From Pseudomonadales bacterium (GTDB lineage: Bacteria > Pseudomonadota > Gammaproteobacteria > Pseudomonadales > Pseudohongiellaceae), in the NCBI GenBank assembly GCA_022825945.1, contig JAJDVS010000015.1, positions 1 to 35,657 on the forward strand: a stretch of DNA of 35,657 nt, written 5' to 3'. The notes below the pieces were generated by a model. That model made no database searches. It was not told the origin of the DNA and worked only from the letters and a program-made list of their open reading frames with translations. Made by a program: the position numbers and the translations under genes. Positions 6,482 through 14,361 of this stretch are shown here, piece after piece. Each line of letters begins with the position of its first letter. Positions within the stretch are counted from its first letter, which is position 1.

Positions 6482-7651
6482 TCAGTCCTTAACGGAGTCT
6501 CGAAATCCCATTGTGGCATCGCCTCCCGCAGGGAGACTCCCGGTGAGCTGATAGGGATGAAAACCGGAACTTGCGTAGTGACCGGGACCAGCGCCGGCAT
6601 CGGCTTCGAGCAGGAGAACGGAAAGTTGATTGCTTTCGGCGAAGCGGCGCGCTGCGGCGGGGCCCATGACCATGAGGGCCGTGGCCAGAGCGTCGGCGCC
6701 TGCGGCTGAATCGGAGATGACGTAGACCGCCGCGAGTTCGTGTTGCACCGGGCGACCGCTGCGGGGGTCGATCTGGTGGGAATAGCTTGCGCCGCCGAGT
6801 ACGAAAAAGTTGCGGTAGCTGCCCGAGCCGGCGACGGCTATGTGTTCATTCCGATTGCTGATGATGCCCCAGGGAATCGAAATCTCCGTATCCGGGGCTT
6901 CGAGGGCGGCGCGCCAGGCTCGAAAGCCGGGTTTGCGGCCGCCGATGGCCAGTTCGCCGCCGATTTCCACAAAGTAGCTCTCGTAACCCCGATTCCTGAG
7001 CAGGGCGACGACTTGATCCACGGCATAGCCCTTGGCGATGGCGCTCAGGTCGATGTGCACGTCCGCCAGCCGGGACGCGGTGCGCGATGCCGCATCGAGC
7101 TCGATCTGGTCGATTCCGGTGTTGACCAGGGCCTGGTTGATTTCCGCATCAGTGGGAATTCTGGCAATGATATCGGCAGCGCTGCGCGGACCGAAGCCCC
7201 ACAGATTGACCAGGTTTCCCGCGGTCACGTCAAAGGCGCCGCCGGTGGCGGCGGAAACTTCCCCGGCAAGGCGCAGCACGACAAACAATTCGGCGGAGAT
7301 TGGCATGGGAACGCCGGGGGGCTGACGATTCAAGCGGGAAAGCTCCGAGTCTTCCACCCAGTTTGAGAAGATCTCCCGATCGAGCCTCGCAAGCAGGGTT
7401 TCAATTTCCGCAGCCACCGGCGGCTCCGGCCTGCTCCAGGGTGGAGTTACCAGGGGAACTCCATTCCGCCCAGGTTTCCGAACGTTAGCCTTGCGCGCTT
7501 GCCAGGGTGGAGTTACCCACTGCGCCGACCAGTTCGTACCCATGGTGGGGCCCGATGCCTGGCGAATGTTTCCCGCGCCGAGGAAAAAGCCCCACGCCAA
7601 CAGCGCCAACAATAACCAGATCCCACCGAAAGCGGCAAAGCGCGGCGTCAT
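6482..7651 (-). CDS. apbE: FAD:protein FMN transferase, membrane-anchored, with 22-residue insertion
   Basis: 389 aa. Residues 8-27 form an N-terminal membrane anchor without a lipobox Cys. The ApbE fold shows MGTNWS (37-42), SNWVEDSELSRLN (97-108), GGAFDVTAGNLVNLWGFG (137-154), DLSAIAKGYAVDQV (201-214), VEIGGELAIGG, SHQIDPRSGRPV (291-302) and the metal-binding GADALATAL (318-326). ApbE covalently attaches FMN to Thr of target proteins such as NqrB, NqrC or RnfD/RnfG in or facing the periplasm. The stretch between two VTPPW copies (46-50 and 68-72) is an in-frame insert produced by a DNA repeat. The gene follows gap by 25 bases on the same strand, so they may be cotranscribed. No nqr, rnf or other flavinylated target is in the window. 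Confidence 0.92.
   Translation of the reverse strand: MTPRFAAFGGIWLLLALLAWGFFLGAGNIRQASGPTMGTNWSAQWVTPPWQARKANVRKPGRNGVPLVTPPWSRPEPPVAAEIETLLARLDREIFSNWVEDSELSRLNRQPPGVPMPISAELFVVLRLAGEVSAATGGAFDVTAGNLVNLWGFGPRSAADIIARIPTDAEINQALVNTGIDQIELDAASRTASRLADVHIDLSAIAKGYAVDQVVALLRNRGYESYFVEIGGELAIGGRKPGFRAWRAALEAPDTEISIPWGIISNRNEHIAVAGSGSYRNFFVLGGASYSHQIDPRSGRPVQHELAAVYVISDSAAGADALATALMVMGPAAARRFAESNQLSVLLLEADAGAGPGHYASSGFHPYQLTGSLPAGGDATMGFRDSVKD
7436..7516. repeat. 66-bp repeat unit inside apbE flanked by 15-bp direct repeats
   Basis: CCAGGGTGGAGTTAC occurs at 7436-7450 and again at 7502-7516, exactly 66 bases (22 codons) apart. The unit also contains TGGAGTT (7442-7448) and its inverse AACTCCA (7457-7463), which can form a hairpin. 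In apbE it encodes a basic stretch (QARKANVRKPGRNGVPL) between two VTPPW copies, at a place where relatives usually have a short connection. It looks like an in-frame insertion of a repeat unit or a 15-bp-mediated expansion. Confidence 0.8.
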
Positions 7652-7676
7652 TTTTCGCCAGTGTCTTCCGCCATTC

Positions 7677-9239
7677 TTATTTCAATGGGTAATGGCGATA
7701 CAGGATGCCCGCCATCTTGTATACCATTCGCACGACCTGGGCGCAGTAGCCGAATTCATTGTCGTACCAGAGATACAGCACGCAACCGTTGCCGCTGACC
7801 ACGGTAGCGAGGCTGTCAACGATGGCGGCCTCCCGGGTGCCGACGAAGTCGCTGGAAACCGCGTCTTCGGATTCGGTGAAGCTGATCTGGTTCTGCAGAT
7901 TCGAATGCAGGGCGATTTGGCGCAGGAACTCGTTGAGTTCCTCCTTGCTCGTTTCCCGGCCAAGGGTCAGGTTCATGATCGCCATGGAAACATTGGGGGT
8001 CGGCACCCGGATGGCATTGGCGGTAAGTTTGCCGGCAAGCTCCGGAATCGCCTTTACCGCCGCCTTGGCTGCGCCGGTCTCGGTCAGCACCATGTTCAGC
8101 GCGGCGCTGCGTCCGCGCCGGGCGCCCTTGTGGTAATTGTCGATCAGGTTCTGGTCGTTGGTGTAGGCGTGGACGGTCTCGATGTGGCCCCGCTCGATGC
8201 CGAACTCGTCCTGCACCACCTTGAGCACGGGAACCACGGCATTGGTGGTGCAGGAGGCGGCGGTGATGATCCTGTCTTCGGGCTCGATCAGGTCGTCATT
8301 GATGCCGTAGACGATATTCTTCAAGTCGCCCTTGCCCGGGGCGGTGAGCAGCACCTTGCTCGCGCCCCTGGCCTTGAGGTGCAACGAGAGCCCCGCCTCG
8401 TCACGCCATTTGCCGGTATTGTCGATGACAAAGGCGTCCTGGACGCCGTACTTCGTATAGTCGATTTCCTCGGGCGAATTGGCATAAATCACCTTGATGA
8501 CGTTGCCATTGGCAATCAGGGCCTTGTTCTCCTCGTCCACCCGCAGGGTGCCCTGGAAAGCGCCGTGCACCGAATCGGCGGTGAACAGGTTGGCGCGCTT
8601 GGTCAGGTCGCCTTCCACCCCCGGTCGGACCACGATGGCTTTCAGGCGCATGTCCTCGCCGGTGCTCGTGCGCTCGACCAGTAACCGGGCGCAGAGCCGA
8701 CCGATACGGCCGAATCCGTACAGCACCACATCGGTGGAGTGGTCCGAAGGCCGTCTGCGGACGCCGTCGAGATAACTCAGCTCCCGGCGCACGAACACGT
8801 CCGGCGACATGGCGCCGGGATTTTTTGCGTCCAGATCCATATAGCGGACCGTCAGTTTGCCGAGATCGATACGGGCGTGCCAGAGGTCGAGTTCCGCCAT
8901 CGCCATGAGAATGGGATGCGTCTCGAATTCGGACATTTCGTTGCGTTCCACCTGCCGCACGAAGCGGTGCGACTTCATGATGAAGGTGACCGAGCGGTTG
9001 TGCACCGGCCGTCCATAGATATAGACGCCTACATTGCGCTGGCTGAACAGCCTGCCGATAACCGGAATCATCTCCTGCACCAGGGCTTCGCGCTGCTTCC
9101 AGTCGCCAAAATAATCATTGACCCTGGGGCGGCGCGATCCGGCGGCTGCCTTTTGCTTCCCGGATCTGACGCCGCTGCGGTTTTTTGTCCTGGTTTCGCT
9201 TGCTTTTTCTGTGTTCGCTTCGGTCTGGGACTGCTCCAC
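7677..9239 (-). CDS. gap: Glyceraldehyde-3-phosphate dehydrogenase, long form
   Basis: 520 aa. The GTG start at 9239 follows GGAGA by seven bases. The protein has an N-terminal extension of about 165 residues before the Rossmann fold, as in the long GAPDH family of Pseudomonas and related gammaproteobacteria, here further lengthened by about 40 low-complexity polar residues. NAD(P) binding is shown by YGFGRIGR (174-181), the catalytic Cys330 by AASCTTNAVVP, and the catalytic His357 by ETVHAYTNDQN. DNTGKWRDEAG and NEFGYCAQVVRMV are also diagnostic. It interconverts glyceraldehyde 3-phosphate and 1,3-bisphosphoglycerate in the cytoplasm. This form is often thought to serve gluconeogenesis. apbE follows on the same strand. 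Confidence 0.94.
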   Translation of the reverse strand: MEQSQTEANTEKASETRTKNRSGVRSGKQKAAAGSRRPRVNDYFGDWKQREALVQEMIPVIGRLFSQRNVGVYIYGRPVHNRSVTFIMKSHRFVRQVERNEMSEFETHPILMAMAELDLWHARIDLGKLTVRYMDLDAKNPGAMSPDVFVRRELSYLDGVRRRPSDHSTDVVLYGFGRIGRLCARLLVERTSTGEDMRLKAIVVRPGVEGDLTKRANLFTADSVHGAFQGTLRVDEENKALIANGNVIKVIYANSPEEIDYTKYGVQDAFVIDNTGKWRDEAGLSLHLKARGASKVLLTAPGKGDLKNIVYGINDDLIEPEDRIITAASCTTNAVVPVLKVVQDEFGIERGHIETVHAYTNDQNLIDNYHKGARRGRSAALNMVLTETGAAKAAVKAIPELAGKLTANAIRVPTPNVSMAIMNLTLGRETSKEELNEFLRQIALHSNLQNQISFTESEDAVSSDFVGTREAAIVDSLATVVSGNGCVLYLWYDNEFGYCAQVVRMVYKMAGILYRHYPLK

Positions 9240-9376
9240 CTGTTTCTCTCCGGGGCTGCTTGACGGCGCGGCGTATTATCTTTTTTCGCCATCCGAAATT
9301 CAATGTGTCATGCGGTTTGTTGGTATAAACCGGCGTTTCCCCGACCTACCGTTGAGAGCCTCCGGGAGAGATTTTC

Positions 9377-9922
9377 CTATCCCGCAAGAATGGTAGACGG
9401 CGCTTTGCCAAGGTTTGGCGGGACTGGGTAGCCGCTTGCCCTGGCTAACAGGGCGATGATGGCAAGATGGTGGATGCTGTGGGTGATGAGACCCATGAGT
9501 TCCCGGTCAAGGGTGCTTGCGGCCCGGGTGGGCTCGCCGTCATGGTGGACGAGTTCCGAGACTATGATTTCCTCTCCCCGGCGCTCCAGTTCGAGTTGCT
9601 GGAAGCGTCTGCGGGTTTCGGCGATTGCGCCCGCGGCCATGTTGATTTCGGTTTCGACCCGGCTACCGCGGCGGCGGTCGTCGTAGTCGATGCAGCCGGT
9701 TTCCAGGCCACTGAAAAAGCACTGGTAGCGGTCGATGATGTGGCGCATGTGGGTCCCGATGGAAGAATCGCAGCCGGGTTGGGCGTTGAAAACCTGGTCA
9801 GTCATGCCGAGCAGCAACTTGTCGCATTGCCGCACACAGGCCAGGCAACCATCCACCAGTCGCGCTGTGCTGTCCCGGCGGCCCGCGCTTGCGCCAGCCC
9901 GGGATTCGGCGCGGTGGCCCAT
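9377..9922 (-). CDS. DinB-like four-helix protein
   Basis: 181 aa. The fold is suggested by the helical pattern and by histidines in GTHMRHIIDRYQCFF and THSIHHLAIIALLARASG, which match the metal-binding positions of DinB/YfiT-like proteins. Such proteins bind a divalent metal; some are thiol-transferases and many have no known role. The ATG at 9922 has GAGGGA about ten bases upstream, an ordinary signal. It lies 12 bases after the zinc-ribbon gene on the same strand, so the two probably share a transcript. The substrate is unknown. Confidence 0.75.
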   Translation of the reverse strand: MGHRAESRAGASAGRRDSTARLVDGCLACVRQCDKLLLGMTDQVFNAQPGCDSSIGTHMRHIIDRYQCFFSGLETGCIDYDDRRRGSRVETEINMAAGAIAETRRRFQQLELERRGEEIIVSELVHHDGEPTRAASTLDRELMGLITHSIHHLAIIALLARASGYPVPPNLGKAPSTILAG

Positions 9923-9934
9923 GAGAAGAGTCCC

Positions 9935-10321
9935 TCAGCTACGTTTGACCAGGGCAACCAGTCCCCGGAACAGATCCATGGGAGTCTCGTGCTTGTAGTC
10001 GGTGAACTCTCCGGCATCCATGAACATGCCGTGTTCTTTGCAGACTTCGTAGTTGAGATGTTTCTGTTTCGGGTCGGTAACGTGCTTCATGGGCTTGCCG
10101 CAGCGCGGGCATTTGATATCGCGTACCTTATCGTAGGTCTTGCCGGATTCCGGATCGCCCGAGTCGACGAAATCCGCCATCCAGCGGCCTTTGAGCGCCT
10201 CGGCTTCGCCGTGATCGAACCACAGGCCCTGGCAATTTTCGCATTGGTCGATGACGACGTTTCCATGAAGAATCGATATCTTGATCTCCTTCATGGAAGA
10301 ATCACATTTTGGGCATCGCAT
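9935..10321 (-). CDS. Double zinc-ribbon protein (TFIIB-like zinc finger family)
   Basis: 128 aa from the ATG at 10321, chosen over an ATG seven codons upstream because GAGGAG lies six bases before it and MRCPKCD is the usual family start. The first ribbon has CPKC (Cys3, Cys6) and CENC (Cys27, Cys30) with the hallmark GLWFDHGEAEAL. The second has CPRC (Cys71, Cys74) and CKEH (Cys94, His97) followed by GMFMDAGEF. The two halves look like a tandem duplication of one zinc-ribbon/[WF]xDxGE module. No enzymatic motif is present and the role is unknown. It is followed by the DinB-like gene. Confidence 0.8.
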   Translation of the reverse strand: MRCPKCDSSMKEIKISILHGNVVIDQCENCQGLWFDHGEAEALKGRWMADFVDSGDPESGKTYDKVRDIKCPRCGKPMKHVTDPKQKHLNYEVCKEHGMFMDAGEFTDYKHETPMDLFRGLVALVKRS

Positions 10322-10357
10322 TCGGCTCTCCTCAGAATTCAATCCGGCCTATGGCCA

Positions 10358-10461
10358 CTTAGGCATTCTCTGAAAAACTCCATCCGTGGAGTTTCTCATT
10401 ATCGCAAAACAAAAACGCGGTTTTTTTTGCTGAGCTCTGACGTGATCAGATCTTCCTTGGG
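10358..10461 (+). repeat. Multi-hairpin repeat element, copy 2
   Basis: About 104 bp between the anti-sigma and zinc-ribbon genes. It begins CTTAGGCATTCTCTGA and has the TGAAAAACTCCA/TGGAGTTTCTCA hairpin (10371-10398, one mismatch), then TTATCGCAAAACAAAA and an A/T-rich imperfect hairpin ending TTTTGC (10404-10430), then AGCTCTGA..TCAGATCT and TCTTCCTTGGG. The order matches the reverse complement of copy 3, which has one further hairpin in the middle. Confidence 0.8.
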
Positions 10462-10529
10462 TCGGTGCCATTGTAATTTATTCCTGCGACAAATCCATCT
10501 CGAATTTTATTGGGTGGCTACGATCAGGC

Positions 10530-10547
10530 GGGGCGCGCTTGCGCCCC
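10530..10547. repeat. 7-bp GC-rich hairpin downstream of the anti-sigma gene
   Basis: GGGGCGC (10530-10536), loop GCTT, GCGCCCC (10541-10547). It lies about 40 bases past the stop of the minus-strand anti-sigma gene and could act in termination, though no T-run follows. Confidence 0.35.
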
Positions 10548-10585
10548 TGGTGCAGATTCCCGGCGGGATTCCGCCATATCCATTT

Positions 10586-11851
10586 TCAGTAGCTGTACGG
10601 ATTTGAGCGCTCCGTGAGGGTGGCTGGGTCGATCACGCCATTGGCGCACTGGAGGATGTCGGATTGGGCGTAAATGTGGATGAGGTCGGTGACGGGTCTG
10701 GCGGGAGTTGGCTCGCCAAGGCCGGTGAGAATGACGGTGATGGTTTCCTGCTCCGGGAGCTGGCGCAGGCTGGCGTCGTGGCTGCACAGGGCGCTGGCGA
10801 GGCGCTGTTCGAGGTTGGCGATATCATTGCGCCAGCGCTCCGTGCGACTCGCCTGCGCGCTTTCGCTGCGCTGGCGCAGTTCGGCAGCGAAATCCTGAGC
10901 CCGGCTGCGCAATTGGTTCATTTCACCGGCGAGTTCATCCAAGCTTGCGGCGACGCTTTCGCTGCCGGCGGCGGTGTCGCGGCGAAGTCCTTCGATGAAC
11001 TCGCCAAGCCGGTCGGAAACTGCGAGTTTTTGCTGGCGCAAGGCTTCGATTTGTTCACGTAACCGTGCAAAATCCTCGCTGCCGATGCCATCCGCGTCGC
11101 GCAGTATGCGGGCGTGCTCGCCAGCCTGGACGATGGCGGAATTGACGAGTTCGGCGGTGTCGATTTGACTGGCCCGCAGCAGCAGATCCCGGTGGGGATG
11201 CCGGGCGTCGATATCTGTCAGACCGGGTTCGGTGCTGGACTGTTGCGGGATGGCAGGCGCCAGAATGGCGGTGGGATTGCCGTCATGGAGTGAACCATTG
11301 CCGGGGGAGTCAACCATGGCGGGACGAAGCCGGCTGCTGGCGGCGGCCAGATTGCTGCGGACTTCGAGGACGAGGCCACGGTCGGCCAGATAGCTGCTGT
11401 GGATTCGCTCCGCCGTGGGGTCGAATGGGTCTGCGGCGGTTTCGAGCCCGAGCGCCTCGGCGAGCCCGCCGGTGAAGTCTTCAATATCGCGGTCGAATGG
11501 ATTGCCGAAACTGATTTCCAGGGTGCCGGCGCGGTACAGCACCGAAGTATTGATCAGCAGCAAGCCGAGCATGAGGGTGCAGGCCGCGACGGGGAGCCAT
11601 TGCCAGAGGAATCGCCAGCCCTGGCTTGCATCGGCGCGTTCAACGCGGAACAAGGCCAGATGCCGGTCCCAGCGGGGGGTGGGAAGTTCCCGCCACTGCC
11701 CGAGGCTGTGGGCGGCGCCGTGCAAATGCCGCAATTCGGCGGCGCAGTCCGGGCAGTCCGCCACATGCTGTTCGATTTCCGCCCGCATTACCGAGAGCAA
11801 ATCGTCTGCAAGATACTCCCGCAGCAAGTGCTCAGTTCTCGAGCAGGGCAT
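10586..11851 (-). CDS. Membrane-anchored anti-sigma factor with zf-HC2 domain and long coiled-coil exterior
   Basis: 421 aa from the ATG at 11851, which has GGAGGAG a few bases upstream. Residues 25-40 carry the anti-sigma zinc motif HxxxCxxC (His29, Cys33, Cys36). One membrane segment follows (about 81-103, LPVAACTLMLGLLLINTSVLY). The rest, about 310 residues, would be periplasmic. It holds a region rich in Glu, Gln, Arg, Ala and Leu (about 225-345) that looks like a coiled coil. The sigma gene overlaps it by 20 bases, so they are translationally linked. Known of the family: the cytoplasmic zinc domain holds the ECF sigma factor until an envelope signal releases it. The signal is unknown here. 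Confidence 0.83.
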   Translation of the reverse strand: MPCSRTEHLLREYLADDLLSVMRAEIEQHVADCPDCAAELRHLHGAAHSLGQWRELPTPRWDRHLALFRVERADASQGWRFLWQWLPVAACTLMLGLLLINTSVLYRAGTLEISFGNPFDRDIEDFTGGLAEALGLETAADPFDPTAERIHSSYLADRGLVLEVRSNLAAASSRLRPAMVDSPGNGSLHDGNPTAILAPAIPQQSSTEPGLTDIDARHPHRDLLLRASQIDTAELVNSAIVQAGEHARILRDADGIGSEDFARLREQIEALRQQKLAVSDRLGEFIEGLRRDTAAGSESVAASLDELAGEMNQLRSRAQDFAAELRQRSESAQASRTERWRNDIANLEQRLASALCSHDASLRQLPEQETITVILTGLGEPTPARPVTDLIHIYAQSDILQCANGVIDPATLTERSNPYSY

Positions 11852-12416
11852 GCTCCTCCTCCGGCGCAAAACGCATTTTCTTCAGTGCGGCGTAGAACCT
11901 CGTCTTTGCCGTGTTGACCGAAATCTCCTGCATTTGCGCGATTTCCTCAAAAGTGAGGGACTGGTAGATCTTGAGTTCCACCACCAGTCGCTGCTCCAGC
12001 GGTACCCGGCTCAGCAACTCCAGGGCCTGCCGGTTTGATTGCAAGGCCGCCAGATCGTGATCCGGCTCGGTCGCGGGTCTGGCCCTGAGGCTGGATTCGA
12101 GGCCGTCATAGCCGCCGTTTTCGTCGAGCCCACCGGTCAGGCTCAGCAGTTTCTTCTTGCGGTTCAGGTCAACCGCCTTGTTATGCGCGATGCGGAACAG
12201 CCAGGTACGGAAATTCGCCTCGCCACGAAAACGTTGCAGGCTGCGGAAGACACCCAAAAATACTTCCTGGGTCAGGTCCATGGCGTCTTCGCTATTGCCC
12301 ATCAGGCGATAGCCGAGATTGTAGATTCGGCTTTCATGACGCTCCACGAGTTGCCGCCAGGCCCGGGCTGATCCCGCCAGCGCCCCGGCAACCAGTTGTT
12401 CGTCGCTCTTGCTCAC
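11832..12416 (-). CDS. RNA polymerase ECF-type sigma factor
   Basis: 194 aa starting at GTG (12416). Region 2 is MDLTQEVFLGVFRSLQRFRGEANFRTWLFRIAHNKAVDLNRKKK in position and composition, the core-binding and -10 recognition part. Region 4 is LEQRLVVELKIYQSLTFEEIAQMQEISVNTAKTRFYAALKKMR in position and composition, a helix-turn-helix for the -35 element. There is no region 1.1 or 3, as expected for ECF sigma factors of RpoE type. The downstream gene is its probable anti-sigma factor. The target promoters cannot be inferred from the window. Confidence 0.93.
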   Translation of the reverse strand: MSKSDEQLVAGALAGSARAWRQLVERHESRIYNLGYRLMGNSEDAMDLTQEVFLGVFRSLQRFRGEANFRTWLFRIAHNKAVDLNRKKKLLSLTGGLDENGGYDGLESSLRARPATEPDHDLAALQSNRQALELLSRVPLEQRLVVELKIYQSLTFEEIAQMQEISVNTAKTRFYAALKKMRFAPEEEHALLEN

Positions 12417-12474
12417 GTTTCTCTACCGTGTTGTCGGAAACGACCGGGAAAAAGTTTGCCCCGGAGGCTGCGCC

Positions 12475-14154
12475 TCAGGCGGCGCTTGCCTTGGGGCGAC
12501 TATCGCTATCGGTGAGCAAGCGCCCCGCCGCCGACATCAGGGCATTGAGCGATGAACTGACGATGTCGTCGCTGATGGCGATGCCGGTATAGCGCCTGCC
12601 CGCGCTCTTGATCTGGATATAGGTGACCGCTTCGGCGTCGGCGCCCTGGCTGAGGGCATGCTCGCCGTATTCCATGACTTCGAAATCGAACTGGAACAGC
12701 TTGCGCAGGGATTGCACGAGGGCGTCGAGCACGCCATTGCCCCGGCCATGGAGCGGCAGGGTTTCGCCAAAACAATTGATGCTGCCGCTGAAGGCTTCGC
12801 CGGAGTCGCTGCGTTCAATGGAAAAGTTGTTCAGGCTGATGGGCTTTTCATTGTCGAGATAGTGGCGATTGAACAACTCCCAGATCTGCTCCGGCTGGAT
12901 TTCTCCGCCGCTGGCTTCGGCGGCGTCCTGCACCACCCGGCTGAATTCGATCTGCAGCCAGCGGGGAAGCTGAAAGCCGAACTTGTTGGCTAGCACATAG
13001 GCAACGCCGCCCTTGCCCGACTGGCTGTTGACGCGAATCACGTCCTGATAGGTTCGGCCGAGGTCCCGGGGATCGATGGGCAGATAGGCGATTTCCCAGG
13101 GTTTGCCGTCCTGGTACAGGTCGAGACATTTCTTGATGGCGTCCTGGTGGGAGCCGGAAAATGCCGTGAAAACCAGGTCGCCGGCATAGGGCTGGCGGGG
13201 GTGCACATCGATCTGGGTGCATTCCCGCACCACCGAGACGATGCGGTCCATGTCGGCAAGATCGAGTTCCGGGTCGATTCCCTGGCTGTACAGGTTCATC
13301 GCCATGACGACGATGTCCATATTGCCGGTGCGCTCGCCATTGCCGAGCAGTGTGCCTTCGACCCGCTGGGCGCCCGCCATGACGCCGAGTTCGGCGGCGG
13401 CCACGGCGCAGCCGCGGTCATTGTGGGTATGCAGGCTGACGATCACCGAATCCCGCCGGGAAACGTGGCGGCAGAACCATTCGATCTGGTCGGCGTAGAT
13501 GTTCGGCGTCGCCATTTCCACCGTGGAAGGCAGATTGATGATGGCGGGGTTTTCCGGCGTGGGTTCCCATACTTCAATCACCCGGTCGCAGACTTCCACG
13601 GCGTAATCCACCTCGGTCCCGGTAAAGCTTTCGGGGGAATACTGGAAGGTCCATTCGGTTTTCGGGGCCGCTTCGGCGCAGCGCCGCACTTCTTCGGCGC
13701 CGGCCACGGCGATATCGATGATGCCTTCCCTGCCGGTGCGGAAAACCTTTTGCCGCTGGACGATGGAAGTCGAATTGTAAACGTGCATGATGGCCCGGCG
13801 CGCGCCACGCAGTGATTCGTAGCTGCGCCGGATCAACTCGGGCCTGGCCTGGGTAAGTACCTGAATGGTGACATCTTCCGGAATCGCGTTCTCTTCCACG
13901 AGGCTGCGCACAAAATCGAAATCCGGCTGGGAAGCCGCGGGAAAACCCACTTCGATCTGCCGGAAACCCACCGCCACGAGCAGATCGAACAGTTTCCTTT
14001 TCTGGCTCACCGACATCGGTTCGATGAGGGCCTGATTACCGTCGCGCAAATCCACGCTGCACCACCGGGGCGCACGGCGGATGACCCGGTCGGGCCATTG
14101 CCGACCCTTGAGACCGATAGGCGGAAATGGCTGGTATCTGCTGTGATCGAACAT
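12475..14154 (-). CDS. leuA: 2-isopropylmalate synthase (long LeuA type)
   Basis: 559 aa. It condenses acetyl-CoA with 2-oxoisovalerate, the first committed step of leucine biosynthesis. The HMGL-like TIM barrel shows VDLRDGNQAL (34-43) with the metal-binding Asp and catalytic Arg, VGFPAASQPDFDF, STVEMATPN and LHTHNDRGCAVAAAELG with the two metal His residues. GTLLGNGERTGNMD is the family signature. The C-terminal LeuA dimer/regulatory domain (about 430-555) ends with YIQIKSAGRRYTGIAIS, the leucine-feedback domain. An Lrp/AsnC family regulator is transcribed divergently 207 bases away and may control it. No leader peptide rich in Leu codons was recognised. Confidence 0.96.
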   Translation of the reverse strand: MFDHSRYQPFPPIGLKGRQWPDRVIRRAPRWCSVDLRDGNQALIEPMSVSQKRKLFDLLVAVGFRQIEVGFPAASQPDFDFVRSLVEENAIPEDVTIQVLTQARPELIRRSYESLRGARRAIMHVYNSTSIVQRQKVFRTGREGIIDIAVAGAEEVRRCAEAAPKTEWTFQYSPESFTGTEVDYAVEVCDRVIEVWEPTPENPAIINLPSTVEMATPNIYADQIEWFCRHVSRRDSVIVSLHTHNDRGCAVAAAELGVMAGAQRVEGTLLGNGERTGNMDIVVMAMNLYSQGIDPELDLADMDRIVSVVRECTQIDVHPRQPYAGDLVFTAFSGSHQDAIKKCLDLYQDGKPWEIAYLPIDPRDLGRTYQDVIRVNSQSGKGGVAYVLANKFGFQLPRWLQIEFSRVVQDAAEASGGEIQPEQIWELFNRHYLDNEKPISLNNFSIERSDSGEAFSGSINCFGETLPLHGRGNGVLDALVQSLRKLFQFDFEVMEYGEHALSQGADAEAVTYIQIKSAGRRYTGIAISDDIVSSSLNALMSAAGRLLTDSDSRPKASAA

Positions 14155-14361
14155 GCTGTCACCTGCTTTGCCCGGACAGAATGCCTTGTGGGCGCCTGTC
14201 TTTCGAGTTACGCACTATAGCCCAGAGTTTCGGGGGATTCTATTCCTATTTTCTACTGATTTGGCAAAATATTGAAAACTATTTGCAAGATATTACTTTT
14301 TTGTAGACATATTCACCAACTTTTGCGATGGTAATGGTTTTGTTACCCGGAACAATCTTTC
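14155..14361. promoter_or_regulatory. Divergent AT-rich control region between leuA and the Lrp/AsnC regulator
   Basis: 207 bases, with the half toward the regulator markedly AT-rich (about 14241-14345) in an otherwise GC-rich window, including runs such as ATTACTTTTTTG. TATAGT on the minus strand (14219-14214) is a possible leuA -10, but its -35 is poor. Lrp-family proteins bind degenerate AT-rich sites, so autoregulation and leuA control are plausible; this is inference. Confidence 0.45.

Noticed and set aside
7491-8684. Plus-strand 397-codon open frame opposite gap and apbE
   Set aside because: It crosses two real minus-strand genes and carries no recognisable domain.
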